64,000 bases of DNA from assembly GCA_034440615.1 (NCBI GenBank), contig JAOTOM010005129.1, positions 196,501 through 260,500 of the forward strand. Reading direction: 5' to 3'. Below are positions 45,557 to 57,085 of the stretch, one piece after another (the stretch's first letter is position 1; each line of letters starts with the position of its first letter). The stretch comes from Ashinkailepas kermadecensis (Eukaryota; Arthropoda; Thecostraca; Neolepadidae). Both the position numbers and the translations under genes were made by a program. The notes under the pieces were generated by a model that searched no databases, had not been told where the DNA came from, and saw only the letters and a program-made list of their open reading frames with translations.

Positions 45557-46453
45557 CTGAACACACCTGCGGCGGCGGACCGCGTCAGTCGCCCACCAGT
45601 CCCGTGTCGCGCTCACACGGCACCACATCAGTTTATCCCAGCCATACCGCGGCCCCGCTACCCAGCAGACTGACATCGGTCTCACCTACCAGAAGACGCC
45701 GGTCTAACGGTAGTCATGAGCCGAACCCGTACCAATCCCCGCCAGTCCTCCACCAGTCTCGTGCCAGCCAGCTAACGTCAGTCCTGTTTCAGTCACACGT
45801 CAGTCCCACATCAGCCAGGGGTCAATTCACCACCTGGGATCTACACATGGGCGCTATGGGTCAGCTCCTCCAACATACCCCACTGCACTTCTGCCAGCCG
45901 GCTTCATCCACGTCATCGGCTGTAACAATCCTGGGCTCTTCCAACAATTTCCTTGATGATTCACCCTTGCTTGTTTGTGTACAATTTGGTCACGATTCAA
46001 CACCGGTTCGCTCTCTACTTACTACATTAAAGTGGCCCTGACCATGCCCATGGCCTAACTTAGCCAGTACATCCCGAATCGTCATATCCCGACAATACTA
46101 CGATCCCATCCGTAGACTGACCCGGCCGCCCCAGCCGTAACGGTGACCCGATCTCATCATTTCGCCGGCCACCATCTGACCAGTGGCCTGACCTGATGAT
46201 CCGATCACCACATCCTCAGTCTCGGATGCGACTCCACCCGACTTGACGGCGAGGCAGTGACCTGATCCGGCCACCCCGTCCTCAGCCGCGACCTCGCGTG
46301 TCACTTAGCTTGACACGCGACCACCGCGTTCGACAGGAGCGGACCTGATCGAGCGGTGACCTGGCATGTTGCCTGACCACGCTCGCGACATTGTACGATC
46401 AGACTGCGTTGACCCAGCGGAGAGCTGACACGCGACCTGATGTGCGACCTGAC

Positions 46454-46624
46454 CTTGGTGACCACGTCGCCGGCAGCCGCCTCGGGTGTCAGTTGGACCG
46501 GCCAGCTGGCCGGACTGAACTGGGGAGCCGTCACTCGGATCACCCCGTCTTGGAAGTCCACCTCGTTCTCAATCTTCCGCACAACCGGAGCCTCTTTCTT
46601 CCGCAGCGGCAACAGCTTCTTCAT
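46454..46624 (-). CDS. conu: ARHGAP18/conundrum-like RhoGAP exon
   Basis: Fifty-seven codons, phase 0 at both ends: MKKLLPLRKKEAPVVRKIEN, then GVIRVTAPQFSPASWPVQLT and DVVTK. The GVIRVxAPQ ... xVQLTxExxAxDVVTK block matches the region after the GAP domain in ARHGAP18 relatives. The acceptor is gtcctgcag before 46624 and the donor is ACCAAG/gtcagg. The initial ATG is internal to the protein and is not a start site. Downstream (46130-46450) loose tgacctga repeats resemble the donor context but are too diverged to call. Confidence 0.9.
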
Positions 46625-46941
46625 CTGCAGGACACGGTAATGTCACACCTTCTCGCCTTCTCCGATTATTTGGGTTTTGGAGTTCGTTGATCGATGTTTC
46701 GTCACTCCTCCCCCCCCTTGTCTCCGCTTGATCGACATAGTGAATATCGCACCTTGCATATCATTTAGCTGCGAATGTCAGGTTAGTAAAGGCTACGTGC
46801 CTCCCTGATCTTGGGAACTGTAGAACTTGCCATGGTTTTGTTCATGCAGACTGAAGGTACACTTGAGAAAAAGCCTCGTAGATCCATAGATTGAAGAGGA
46901 CTCCTAGCACGTAGCCTACTCTCCGCTAGGAAGTCACTCAC

Positions 46942-47094
46942 CGGGCGATTGGACTCCTTGCGGGCCCTTTCCAGCTGCTCGGACTCGTACTGGCTGCGCA
47001 GCTGGCGAACAAACTCGGCAGGAACCTCCCACAACCGGTCACGATGGCGCACGAGGTTCCGAACCACGCGTGACGTCACGGCGGCGAACTCGAT
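46942..47094 (-). CDS. conu: ARHGAP18/conundrum-like RhoGAP exon (post-GAP helix)
   Basis: Fifty-one codons, phase 0 both ends: IEFAAVTSRVVRNLVRHRDR, then LWEVPAEFVRQLRSQYESEQ. The LWxVPxxFxxQxR segment follows the GAP domain in this family. The acceptor is ttttgccag and the donor is CGCCCG/gtgagt. The frame joins the GAP exon (KDISVE) directly. Confidence 0.9.
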
Positions 47095-47573
47095 CTGGCA
47101 AAACAGGTAACTTGTTTTTAAGGCAGCACCTGCTATTGTCACATAGCGCCCCATAAACACGATGCAAGCTAAGCGATAGGAATAATCCCTGTCAACTAAC
47201 GATTCTAAGCAACAGTAGAAGTATCTAATACGTGATGGCGCATAATCTGTGACGATTTAGCCCATTAGCATCCCAGTCTCCGAAGCAAGGTGTAGCGGAG
47301 ACGACTGAAGCTTAAAATCACAACCACGAATATCCATGGTACAACCTGCCTTGCATTTGTAACTCACTTCATTAACGTATACCGATGCGAGTGACGCAAC
47401 AACCACATTGCTCACCACAAAGGCCGGGGGTTGCACCATGTAACACCAGACGCAGCCAACACACCAAGTCGCAAGTACATCAGGTCGCACTTTACATCAG
47501 TGGCCGTACCAGGTCGCGGTCAAACCAGATCATACCAGGCGGCCCGGATCACAGCAGGTCGCGCCGGACCCAC

Positions 47574-48305
47574 CTCGACGCTGATGTCCTTCTGCCGCCG
47601 CTGGCCGGGCCACAGCAGGTTGGGCGCCATGATCATGGACACGTTCTCCAGCGACATCTTGTTGCTCTGCTCACGCTCGGCCACGGCGGCCATGAAGGCC
47701 AGCAGGCGACACAGCACGGCGCGGTTGGCGGCCGGCAGCTGCAGGCAGAGCAGCGTCAGGGCGGGCAGCTGGCGCGCCGGCGGCAGCGCGTCCGTGCCGT
47801 GGAACGCGTCCATGTTCTCGCCGGTGAGCAGCGGGCGCGGCAGCTCGCGCAGGAACAGCTTGACGAGCGCGGCCACGTCGGCGGCCGAGCTGCGCCGCAG
47901 CGCCGCGTCCACGTCGCCCGGCCGGCTGTAGAAGGCGTCGTCCACCAGCCGGCGCAGCAGCTCCACCTTCTGCTGGTGGCCGGGCACGCGCAGCAGGCCC
48001 TCCTCGAGCAGGCCGCGCCGCTCCAGGTGGCCGAGCACGCGCTCCAGCACCAGCGGCACAGGGCCGCCGTCCGGCTGCCGCTGCCGGTCGCGCTCCAGCA
48101 GCAGCGGCAGCGGCACGCCGAACACGCCGTCGGCGCTGCTTGCGCGCGTGCGCAGACGTTTCCGGCGCGCCTTGCGCCGGCTGTAGCTGAGCCCGTGCTC
48201 GTCGAACAGCGCGGTCAGCTCGATCAGCGCCAGCTTCTGCAGCCGCTTCACGTCCGGCTCGGAGAGGTAGTCGACCAGCGTGCGGCCAAGCCTGCCCTCC
48301 ACCGT
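47574..48305 (-). CDS. conu: ARHGAP18/conundrum-like RhoGAP, catalytic GAP-domain exon
   Basis: A long exon of 244 codons, phase 0 both ends. Residues 20-38 (KRLQKLALIELTALFDEHG) are the family's signature helix. From about residue 60 (GVFGVPL) the RhoGAP domain runs to the exon end. The arginine finger is in GLLRVPG (Arg about 106), LFLRELPRPLL follows, and NKMSLENVSMIMAPNLLWP carries the conserved Lys and Asn. The catalytic set looks complete, so the protein should stimulate GTP hydrolysis by a Rho-family GTPase in the cytoplasm. The acceptor is cctcccacag and the donor is GTCGAG/gtgggt. Codon use is extremely GC-rich; the long plus-strand open frame here is its shadow. Confidence 0.96.
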
Positions 48306-48630
48306 CTGTGGGAGGGGAGGCATTGCCACCGTCTTGAGCTTGTGGAGGGGAGGTGCTGCCACCCTCTCTGGACTGGATGGAAAGCTTGCAACAGCCGATG
48401 CTCACCCACCCACCCACGAGCTGGGGTTATCGGAACAGAGTTGAACATGCCAAACACAGCATTCGTGATGGGGCCGGAGTTCCATGAAAACGCATTGAGT
48501 TGCGCATGCAAGTTATTCGTGGGTTTACTCGTGAGTGCTCGATGTCAGACATGGTCAACTCAGCTCCCACATGATCGAGTGTCCTCGGTACCAGACATGT
48601 CCACCCAGCCATGGGCGCGAATGATCAAGT

Positions 48631-48677
48631 CTGGTCGAAGCGCCCAAAGCCGAAATTACTAACCAACTAACTAACTG
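48631..48677 (+). mobile_element. SINE tail fragment
   Basis: The segment ctggtcgaagcgcccaaagc plus cgaaattactaaccaactaa resembles the tail of the complete SINE at 54832-55010. It is 5'-truncated. Confidence 0.55.
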
Positions 48678-49232
48678 ATCGAGTGAATCATTTTTAATCA
48701 ATGAATTAATTCCACACAGAGGCTTTATCACCATTGGGATGAGGATATATGATCTGTACTTGATATATACCTGAAATAGCACTTCGCATGCGGGTATTGT
48801 TTGGAAAGAAGAGACTTCATAATGGTTGTATTCCCCTACTCCTGAATTATTTTGTCTTAATGATGCTGACGATCTTAGCATTCATATCAATGCAGGTTTT
48901 GGTTTCGGTGAGTAAAGCAAATACTTAGGCTAATCGCTTTATGTACCCACATGTGTATGCTTGGGAGGGCCAAAAAAAAGGAAAAATTCCCCCCTTAACC
49001 CTTGGTTAGACTACCACAGGCACTTAGTCGCCAGGAGAACACCTTGGAAGGCCACAATGTGCTTAGCCTCTCTTCCATAGCCTCCAGTAATTCCTAAGCC
49101 TCCATTAATTCCCTGAAACACAAATCGAAAAAAAGTTGAACGCGACGGGAAGTGGGAAGCCTTCTGTGACAGACACGGTGTCTCCCTGTCACATTTCCCT
49201 ACTGGCTCGCTCGCTGCCCTGTGCCCGCTCAC

Positions 49233-49402
49233 CGTGCTCCTGACGCCACTGGCGGCCTGTCTGACGGCGTCTTTGGCGTCGGACTTGGAGCCGGAGCGGA
49301 CGCGCGGTATGTGGAGCTCGGACAGGCCACCGAGCTCGGCGCTGGGCCGCTCTGGCTGGTGTCGCACCGACCCGATGGCGTGAAACGACACCACCTCAAT
49401 AC
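49233..49402 (-). CDS. conu: ARHGAP18/conundrum-like RhoGAP exon before the GAP exon
   Basis: The exon encodes IEVVSFHAIGSVRHQPERPS, then AELGGLSELHIPRVRSGSKS and AASGVRST. Two bases in complete Gly; phase 0 out into TVEGRL of the GAP exon. The acceptor is cctgtgcag before 49402 and the donor is AGCACG/gtgagc at 49232. The residues are only loosely conserved in the family, but the frame, both splice sites and the phases with both neighbours agree. Confidence 0.8.
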
Positions 49403-49579
49403 CTGCACAGGAGGAGTGTGTTGTCAGTGGCGCAGCACAGCGCAGCTCATCGGCGGCCGTAGTACATCTGGTAGTAGGTCACCAGTCAGGAACCCCAGCA
49501 GTTGGCGAATTTTGAACGCAAATGTATCGGTTTCAGGTTGATGACGTTTAAAAAACTGAGGTGCTTACAGATCCACGCA

Positions 49580-49700
49580 CCCTTCTCACCCCGTATTCAG
49601 TACTTACGCCTCCTTGTCACCCCGCATTCAGTGCTTACGCCCCCTTCTCACCCTGCATTCAGTGCTTACGCCCCCTTCTCACCCCACATTCATTACTTCC
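49580..49700 (+). repeat. About 33-bp repeat, 3-4 copies
   Basis: The segment cttctcaccc(c/t)gcattcag plus tgcttacgccccc is repeated from about 49581. It is intronic to the RhoGAP gene. Confidence 0.8.
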
Positions 49701-50082
49701 CGGCGAGCGCGGAATCAGTGAGAGGAGTTAGTGGTCACTGGGCTTCCATGTCAGCAATTGCATGTCTGTAAAGATATTCGCACTGGCAAGAATACCAAGT
49801 GCTACCGGTGCTTGTGCCAGTGATGGTGAGCGCAGTACCACTTGCAGATGGCGGTGCCTTCCATTCCCAACAGCGACAGCCATACCACACATCCGTGCCC
49901 AGGGGCGTTCATTTCTGAAGATTATTGGGGGAGGGGCACAATACATGGAAGCAATGGGCTGGCCCAAATGGATTGGAGGGCACACCGTAGGGTGCCATGA
50001 TAAAAGTTGAAACTATTTGGGGAGGGGGTAAAGCCAAAATTATGGGGCACTTGCCCCCTCAAAAGTATGCAAAACAATTGTC

Positions 50083-51353
50083 CACCACAGCCAGGTAGCG
50101 AACTGTCCACCACAGCCAGACAACAAACTGTCCACCACAGCCAGACAACAAACTGTCCACCACAGCCAGAAAACAAACTGTCCACCACAGTCAGACAACA
50201 AACTGTCCACCACAGTCAGACAACAAATTGTCCACCACAGCCAGAAAACAAACTGTCCACTACAGCCAGACAACAAACTGTCCACCACAGCCAGACAACA
50301 AACTGTCCACCACAGCCAGACAACAAACTGTCCACCACAGCCAGGTAGCGAACTGTCCACCACAGCCAGACAACAAGCTGTCCACCACAGTCAGACAACA
50401 AACTGTCTACTACAGCCAGACAACAAACTGTCCACCACAGTCACACAATAAACTGTCTACTACAGCCAGACAACAAACTGTCCACCACAGCCAGACAACA
50501 AACTGTCCACCACAGTCAGACAACAAACTGTCTACTACAGCCAGACAACAAACTGTCCACCACAGTCAGACAACAAACTGTCTACTACAGCCAGACAACA
50601 AACTGTCCACCACAGCCAGACAACAAACTGTCCACCACAGCCAGACAACAAACTGTCCACCACAGCCAGGTAGCGAACTGTCTACTACAGCCATACAACA
50701 AACTGTCCACCACAGTCAGACAACAAACTGTCTACCACAGCCAGACAACAAACTGTCCATCACAGCCAGACAACAAACTGTCCACCACAGCCAGGTAGCG
50801 AACTGTCTACTACAGCCAGACAACAAACTGTCCACCACAGTCAGACAACAAACTGTCAACTACAGCCAGACAACAAACTGTCCACCACAGTCAGACAACA
50901 AACTGTCCACCACAGTCAGACAACAAACTGTCCACCACAGCCAGACAACAAACTGTCTACTACAGCCAGACAACAAACTGTCCACCACAGCCAGACAACA
51001 AACTGTTTACTACAGCCAGACAACAAACTGTCCATCACAGTCAGACAACAAACTGTCCACCACAGCCACACAACAAACTGTCCACCACAGCCAGACAACA
51101 AACTGTTCACCACAGCCAGACAACAAACTATCTACTACAGCCAGACAACAAACTGTCCACCACAGCCAGACAACAAACTGTCCACCACAGTCAGACAACA
51201 AACTGTCTACCACAGTCAGACAACAAGCTGTCCACCACAGCCAGACAACAAACTGTCCACCACAATCAGACAACAAACTGTCCACCACAGCCAGACAACA
51301 AACTGTCCACCACAGTCAGACAACAAACTGTCCACCACAGCCAGACAACAAAC
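50083..51353 (+). repeat. 25-bp minisatellite, about 51 copies
   Basis: The unit tccaccacagccagacaaca plus aactg repeats in a 25-base register for about 1.27 kb. Frequent variants are cagtcaga, tctactac and aggtagcg. Because 25 is not a multiple of 3 and no unit frame has a stop, every frame on both strands reads a 25-residue period. The 423-residue plus-strand frame is therefore an artefact. Confidence 0.97.
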
Positions 51354-51609
51354 CAAAGTTGGCAGGATGCTGGTATCAACTGGTTTATACCAGGGACCTG
51401 GCAACCACATTCGCTTTGAAGACAAATCAACCTTGTGCAGGAGAACATGACCGGTTTGTGATTCTGGATCCGGAGGTTCTCCGGATCTCGGAATTATAAG
51501 CTCATCGTGGTCTGCTGCAGGGTTAACAGTGTCTGCCAGTAAAGGATACTTACTGGCTAATGCCACTGGCATGGCAGAGACTAGGTTTTGCCAGCAGGTT
51601 ACCAACCTT

Positions 51610-52125
51610 GCAACAAACTAGCCACCACAGCCAGAGGGTAAACTGTCCACTACAGTCAGACAACAGACTGTCCACCACAGCCGGACAATAAACTGTCCAC
51701 CACAGCCAGACAACAAACTGTACACCACAGCCGGACAATAAACTGTCCACTACAGCCAGACAACAAACTGTCCACTACAGCCGGGCAAAAACTGTCAACT
51801 ACAGCCAGACAACAAACTGTCCACCACAGCCAGACAACAAACTGTCCACCCCAGCCGGGCAACAAACTGTCCACAACGTCGGAGAATAAACGGTCCAGGC
51901 CTGATGGACACCACAGCAAGGCAGCACACTGTCCACCGCAGCCATGCAGCAAACTGTCCACCACGACCAGGCAGCAGACTGTCTACCACAGCCAGGCAGT
52001 AAGCTGTCCACCACAGCCAGGCAGAAACTGTCCACCATTGCCTGAGAGTAACCTGTCCACCACAGCCTGAGAGTAAGCTGTCCACCATAGCTATGCAGCA
52101 AGCTGTCCACCACAGCCAGGCAGCA
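51610..52125 (+). repeat. Diverged continuation of the 25-bp array
   Basis: After a unique 250-base interval the same accacagcc(a/g)g ... aactgtcc unit resumes with more variation. Variants include caggcagc, ccggacaata and insertions of other sequence. It is older or less homogenised than the left block. Confidence 0.9.
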
Positions 52126-52127
52126 AA

Positions 52128-52190
52128 CTGGTTGGATATTTGGGTTAAGGGGCGCGTCGACTGCGTTGGTCATACAGCGCCCAACAGGCA
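52128..52190 (-). mobile_element. SINE tail fragment inside the array
   Basis: On the minus strand agtcgacgcgccccttaacc plus caaatatccaacc matches the SINE tail family. It sits between blocks of the 25- and 28-bp arrays. Confidence 0.6.
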
Positions 52191-52575
52191 GCAAACTGTC
52201 CACCACAGCCAGACAGTAGGATGTCCACCAAGGCAGCAAACTGTCCACTACAGCCAGGCAGCAAACTGTCCGCCACAGCCAGGCGGCCAACTGTCCACAC
52301 TACAACCAGGCAGCCAACTGTCCACACTACAGCCAGGCAGCCAACTGTCCACACTACAACCAGGCAGCAAACTGTCCACACTACAGCCAGGCAGCAAACT
52401 GTCCACACTATAGCCAGGCAGCAAACTGTCCGCCACAGCCAGGCAGCCAACTGTCCACACTACAACCAGGCAGCCAACTGTCCACACTACAGCCAGGCAG
52501 CAAACTGTCCACACTATAGCCAGGCAGCAAACTGTCCACACTACAGCCAGGCAGCCAACTGTCCACCACAGCCAG
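52190..52575 (+). repeat. 25-28-bp minisatellite, third block
   Basis: The unit ccaggcagccaactgtccac plus actacag is a longer derivative of the 25-bp unit. It ends about 80 bases from the donor side of the 52655-52848 RhoGAP exon. Confidence 0.93.
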
Positions 52576-52654
52576 ACAGGTCAAGCGCTAAGTCACGCGT
52601 CCACTTGTGTGCACGTCGCAAGCCTATCGTAGCAGCCCGTATCGCGTCACTCGC

Positions 52655-52848
52655 CTGAGGAATCCGTCGGCGTGGAGAAGTGCTTAAACTTGTAGTTTCC
52701 AGTTGTTTCGAACAGATTGAGGCTTTTGTGGGCACGATCGGTGGTGTCGGGGTTTTTCTGGCGCATCTGAACATCTTCACCTGGAGGAGGCGATCCGGTC
52801 TCGTCCTGGTCCAAGGAAATCCGCAGCACGTGCCGAAACTCGGACAGC
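52655..52848 (-). CDS. conu: ARHGAP18/conundrum-like RhoGAP, linker exon with GC donor
   Basis: The exon encodes LSEFRHVLRISLDQDETGSP, then LNLFETTGNYKFKHFSTPTD and SSG. The acceptor is gtccaccag before 52848; its first base completes an Arg codon from the upstream exon (AG + G). The only exit that keeps the phase with the next exon (G + GT = Gly) is a GC donor, CCTCAG/gcgagt at 52654-52653, so the intron would be of the rare GC-AG class. Residue conservation is modest; the phase fit on both sides is the main support. Confidence 0.72.
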
Positions 52849-53064
52849 CTGGTGGACGAAGGCAACGTTCACTGTCCGGGTCATCACGGCCGCGGTCACA
52901 TTGGTCAGCGGCTGATGTACGGGGGCAATGGCAATGGTACCACCACATTCAGTTTCCAGGTGGGGTTCAACCACCCACATGGGGGACGATTTTCAAGCTT
53001 GAGGCATAAGGTCCTGGCTCGTTTATCTGCCAGTTACCGTGTCCCACTCCTGACCTATCAATAA

Positions 53065-54180
53065 ATTTATAATTGAGTGACTGATTCTGGGGCCCGAAAA
53101 TCCTTCCGTTTTTACTTTTTACGGTCAAAATGTTGTTCAGTTCAGATTAAATTAGATGAAAACCATCTCAATACAGATGCATATTTAACACGCACACTGT
53201 AAGAGGTGGGGTGAAGTAATCGCCCCAACCCCTTCGTTTGTTTTGCCAAATCTTCAAATCACCAAAGCCTGACTGATGTTGACTTGGTCTACTTAGAAGT
53301 ATGAACCTATGACGTATGATAGAAAAGTAAATACAAATGTCAGTTGAAAATGTTGAAGTAATTGGCGCGCAAATTCAACCGTATCGGAGGAAATATGTGA
53401 AAATTGATGGCGAGATATGCGAAACACGCCTATTTCCAAGTACCGTTTTCATGTTGTTATGTTGGAATTCAGCTATGCTGGCTATGTCTAGTTGTGTTAT
53501 GTCTCCCATCAAACGTACACATTAGACAAATTAGACATTAGACAAATGACGCTAGGCCGTAAAAACTACAAATAACACCCCACTGATCCCAGACAGAATT
53601 GCCTATTATCATAAAATCCACGAATGAGAGCTCCATATAGAGTCCAGCCACTATGCACATTCGGTGTTCCCAGCTTCCATGATCTTTGACATCAATGGAT
53701 GGTGGGTTCGAACTCCCCCTCCCCTCTCCTTCTTCCAGGACGAGCGATTTGTATTGGCTTTCCACTGCGCGTATAATATCAAACCCGCGAAATTTACGCT
53801 TCATTAGGTTCACCTCACCTTATTTCGGGCACGAAATAACGGTTAAAAAGCATTAATTGAAACATGAATTACTCTGTTTTGCAGTAAATAACTTCATTTA
53901 ATAATAATAACTCCCAACAAGCAACACAATTAACCAACAATACTTCCCAAAGGAAGAAATATTTCCCTGAACGTACGCTTAAGGAAGTGTCTGAGTTCGA
54001 CAAGCAATCTTCAAAATGTTGGTTTGGGTGAAGCTTCAGACTCGAGGTGCGAATACCTACTAAGCGTAGCTTCAGACACACAGTAAGAATACCTACTGGC
54101 CGCATACCAGTACCAGTACACCTACTGACTGACCACTATCAAATTCACTCCTTTCCCCCTCCCGGTTTAACCTGACGCTT
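53065..54180. other. RhoGAP intron, no gene seen
   Basis: AT-mixed unique sequence; no conserved protein. Short related gaatacctactggc segments lie at about 54045-54125. Confidence 0.4.
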
Positions 54181-54189
54181 CATGTAAAC

Positions 54190-54385
54190 AGCGCTGCTGC
54201 TGTGCAATATAGGTATAGGAGCAAGGTATATAGGTACAACTGCTGCTGCTGCTGCTGTGCAATATAGGTACAGGAGCAAGTTACGGTGAGACGCCCGGAG
54301 TTATGGTGTCAAGTTATGGTGAGACGCCAGGAGCAAGTTACGGTGAGAGGAGGAGCAGGAGCAAGTTACGGTGAGACGCCCGATC
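54190..54385 (+). repeat. Short repeats: gctgctgct and ggagcaagttacggtgagacg
   Basis: A duplicated gctgctgctgtgcaatatag plus gta unit at 54190-54285 is followed by four copies of aggagcaagttacggtgaga. The second unit contains gtgag but no exon lies next to it. Confidence 0.8.
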
Positions 54386-54831
54386 AGAGGTGTTTCAGAT
54401 AGATCGGCCGAGAGATGCCGCCACCCGTCCGCCGCCGGTTGGTGTGTGGCAAACACATGAGGCCATTTACAGGAGCGGAAATGTCATGGTGCGTCATTGA
54501 GTAGAGTCATCGCACGATCAGGTAAATTTATATTCTCGACCAGACCAGGGCCTTTTCACTTCATACTAGATTTTGTCCAGTTCGTTTCTAAGATTCACTT
54601 TAAGCTTCCGAGTAGTTTTCAAAATTATGACTGGGGATAGAAATCCGGCAAGCTTTCAGTGTGTACTTAGTATCGGTGAAGACAAGCAACAGACTAGGAC
54701 TAAGAATTAGGAATGGCTATACAAATCTAAGAGAACGAAAAAGCACTTCACCCCCCCCCTCCTACAGTGGCATGGTTAAGTAGGCAGACACTTTTGCCTT
54801 ATGTATTCGATATGCATTTATCCCAAAGGCC

Positions 54832-55010
54832 GGAGACGAGTAGTCTAGGGGTAAGTTGCTCGTCTCACAATCGAAAGATTGTGGGTTCGAGCCTCACCTG
54901 TCGCTACTCTTCGCCCGCAACCAATCGGCGTGAGAGATTGGCGACGCTACATGACTCAACGGTCGACGTGTCGTAAAACCAATAACCAATAACCAACTAA
55001 CCAACCACCA
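54832..55010 (+). mobile_element. Complete tRNA-derived SINE with 13-bp target duplication
   Basis: The head gacgagtagtctaggggtaa has a Pol III A box, and gtgggttcgagcctcac a B box and T arm, about 35 bases apart. The body continues to a ggtcgacgtgtcgtaaaacc stretch and an (aaccaat/aaccaac) tail. Both sides carry the perfect direct repeat tatcccaaaggcc (54819-54831 and 55011-55023), showing retroposition by a LINE. The 3' tail recurs at 25601, 48631, 52128 and 61993. Confidence 0.92.
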
Positions 55011-55029
55011 TATCCCAAAGGCCATATCA

Positions 55030-56050
55030 GACGAGGAAGAATAGGATTTGCATTAACATGACTGGTAGCACAGCACGGTTAAATGCTGGACTGTAGTAGC
55101 TCATCATCACAACAAGAACACAGTGGAAGCTGTTACAATAGTTACTACTTTGTGAACACCGGACAGTAGCTCATTTTCGCCTATGGCACCATGTCAGGTG
55201 CCGATGCTAACTCGGATAGCACGAGCTAGTCAGTCAAGTTGCGTAGCACCGGCAACAATACCAAAAGCTTATCGCATTCCAATCAAATCCCTAGCTATCG
55301 TTCCCCGGACCAGTTTCCGGACAAGGCGTTGGACGCCCTCTCTCGAGTGGGACATGAAGACAGCCGACCATGCACACTTCACAAGGCGGCTTGTGGAAGC
55401 ACTCGTCGCCACCGTCAAGCATGGAAAGTGCTGTGAAGTGCGGTTGGAATTACAATGCTGGTTTGCGACATGCGGCATCGAAAACGGCATCGAAAACGGC
55501 GACATCTGGTGATAGAGAACTGGCCAAAGGAGCCTTACCTCGGAGACAATTACCTGGACAGGTCACTACAGCAGATCACTGTGCCTAATGACACCGGCAG
55601 ACGTAAATTTGTCAGACGGACGTAAAGGCAGGCAATGCTGAGAAAGTGTATTTCGACAGCATCCGGAGCACACGCCCCAGTCGCTTTTCTCACTCATGAG
55701 TTATTTTTGGCTGTCTGTAAAAAAGAAAGTATTATGGGCATCATCATACGCTTACTGATGATGTGCCGTAGCTTTTCTGTCCGTTTACACAAGTTATCCC
55801 CTCTGTGTCTCAAAGCAGTATATTCAACACTTGCTCCTCCAATCACACCCCTCTAACTACCAGCCACACTTGAGGAGGGATTGAGATCGAAAAGGAATGT
55901 AGCGTCCACCACAGTCGTAACCATTTCCCGCCGTTGACGTCCTCGTCATTCACCCTCCACCTTCTCTTTTTCCCGGCCTGGAGCCTTTGCCTTCCCTTTT
56001 TTCCATCCCATGCTTCGTCTTTCCCTTCATCTTCCCTGCCTCTTTGCACT
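55030..56050. other. RhoGAP intron, no gene seen
   Basis: Unique sequence with a small repeat of gcatcgaaaacg at 55477-55498. No conserved protein was recognised. Confidence 0.4.
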
Positions 56051-56074
56051 CCTCACGCATTTTTGTCTCACCGT

Positions 56075-56830
56075 TCCTGGTTCACCTCTCCTGTCTGACA
56101 TCCCACACCGGATCATGTCTCCCTCCCTGCTTCACCTCTGCCGTCTGACCTCCCACACCGGATCATGTCCGCCTCCTGCGTCATCTCCCTAGCGCTGACC
56201 CACACCGGATCATTTCCGCCTCCCTGAGTCATTGCCTCTACCTCCCACACCGGATCATTTCCGCCTCCCTGCGTCACCTCTCCCTAGGCTGACCCACACC
56301 GATTCCTCCCTGTCAAGCTGACCCACACCGGATAATTTCCGCCTCTCCCAGCTGAGGATCATTTCCGCCTCCTCGTCATCTCCCAGCTGACCCACACCGG
56401 ATCATTTCCGCCTCCCTGCGTCACCTCTCTACCTCCACATCATAATTTCCCTCCTTGCTGACCTCCCACATCGGATTATTTCCGCCTCCCTGCGTCATCT
56501 CTCCTAGCTGACCCTACCGATCATTTCCCCTCCCGTTTTCTTCCCCCAAATTAGCTGACCTCCCACATCGGATAATTTCCGCCTCCCTGCGTCATCTCCA
56601 CGCTGACCCACACCGATCATTTCCGCCTCCCGTCATCTCCCAGCGCTGACCCACACCGGATCATTTCCGCCTCCCTGCGTCATCTCCCCTAGCGCTGACC
56701 CACACCGGATCATTTCCGCCTCCCTGCGTCATCTCCCCTAGCTGACCCACACCGGATCATTTCCGCCTCCCTGCGTCACCTCCCCTAGCTGACCCACACC
56801 GTATTACTTCCGCCTCCCCGCGTCACCTCT
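56075..56830 (+). repeat. About 43-bp minisatellite with irregular units
   Basis: The unit ctgacccacaccggatcatt plus tccgcctccctgcgtcatct is present in about 17 copies. Many copies carry short losses (caccgatc, cctcgtcatc, ctcccagctg). The scattered one- to few-base differences could be real or residual long-read consensus error. Confidence 0.9.
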
Positions 56831-56861
56831 CTTGGTCCACAGCCCCTTCCAGCCCGCGTCT

Positions 56862-57085
56862 CCCTGCTCTCCACCCTCGCCCGCCCACCTGTCCTCATCG
56901 TCGCCGCCGTGCGCCAGCTGGTCGAGGCTGCCGCGGCTGCTGCTGTGGTAGGCCTGACTGTGCGGCGAGCCAGCGTCTCCCTGCTCTCTACCCTCGCCCG
57001 CCTACCTGTCCTTCTCGTCGTCGCCGCCGCTGGTGAGGCTGCCGCTCTCTTTGGCCCTCTTTCGGCTCTACCCTCGCCCGCCTAC
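56862..57085 (-). repeat. Duplicated donor end of the 57086-57381 exon
   Basis: Two further copies of the exon 3' end with its donor lie downstream of the real junction, at about 56889-56972 and 56998-57060. The first keeps the coding SPHSQAYHSSSRGSLDQLAH run and a gtgggc donor. The second is shorter and diverged, with a gtaggc donor. The shared linker is gggtagagagcagggagacg. Confidence 0.9.

Noticed and set aside
47385..48662. A 425-residue plus-strand open frame over the RhoGAP exon
   Set aside because: It is the antisense shadow of the GC-rich catalytic exon; only the minus strand shows a conserved domain and splice sites.
50228..51499. A 423-residue open frame, the longest or among the longest in the window
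   Set aside because: It is a read-through of the 25-bp array with a 25-residue period; all other frames behave the same way.
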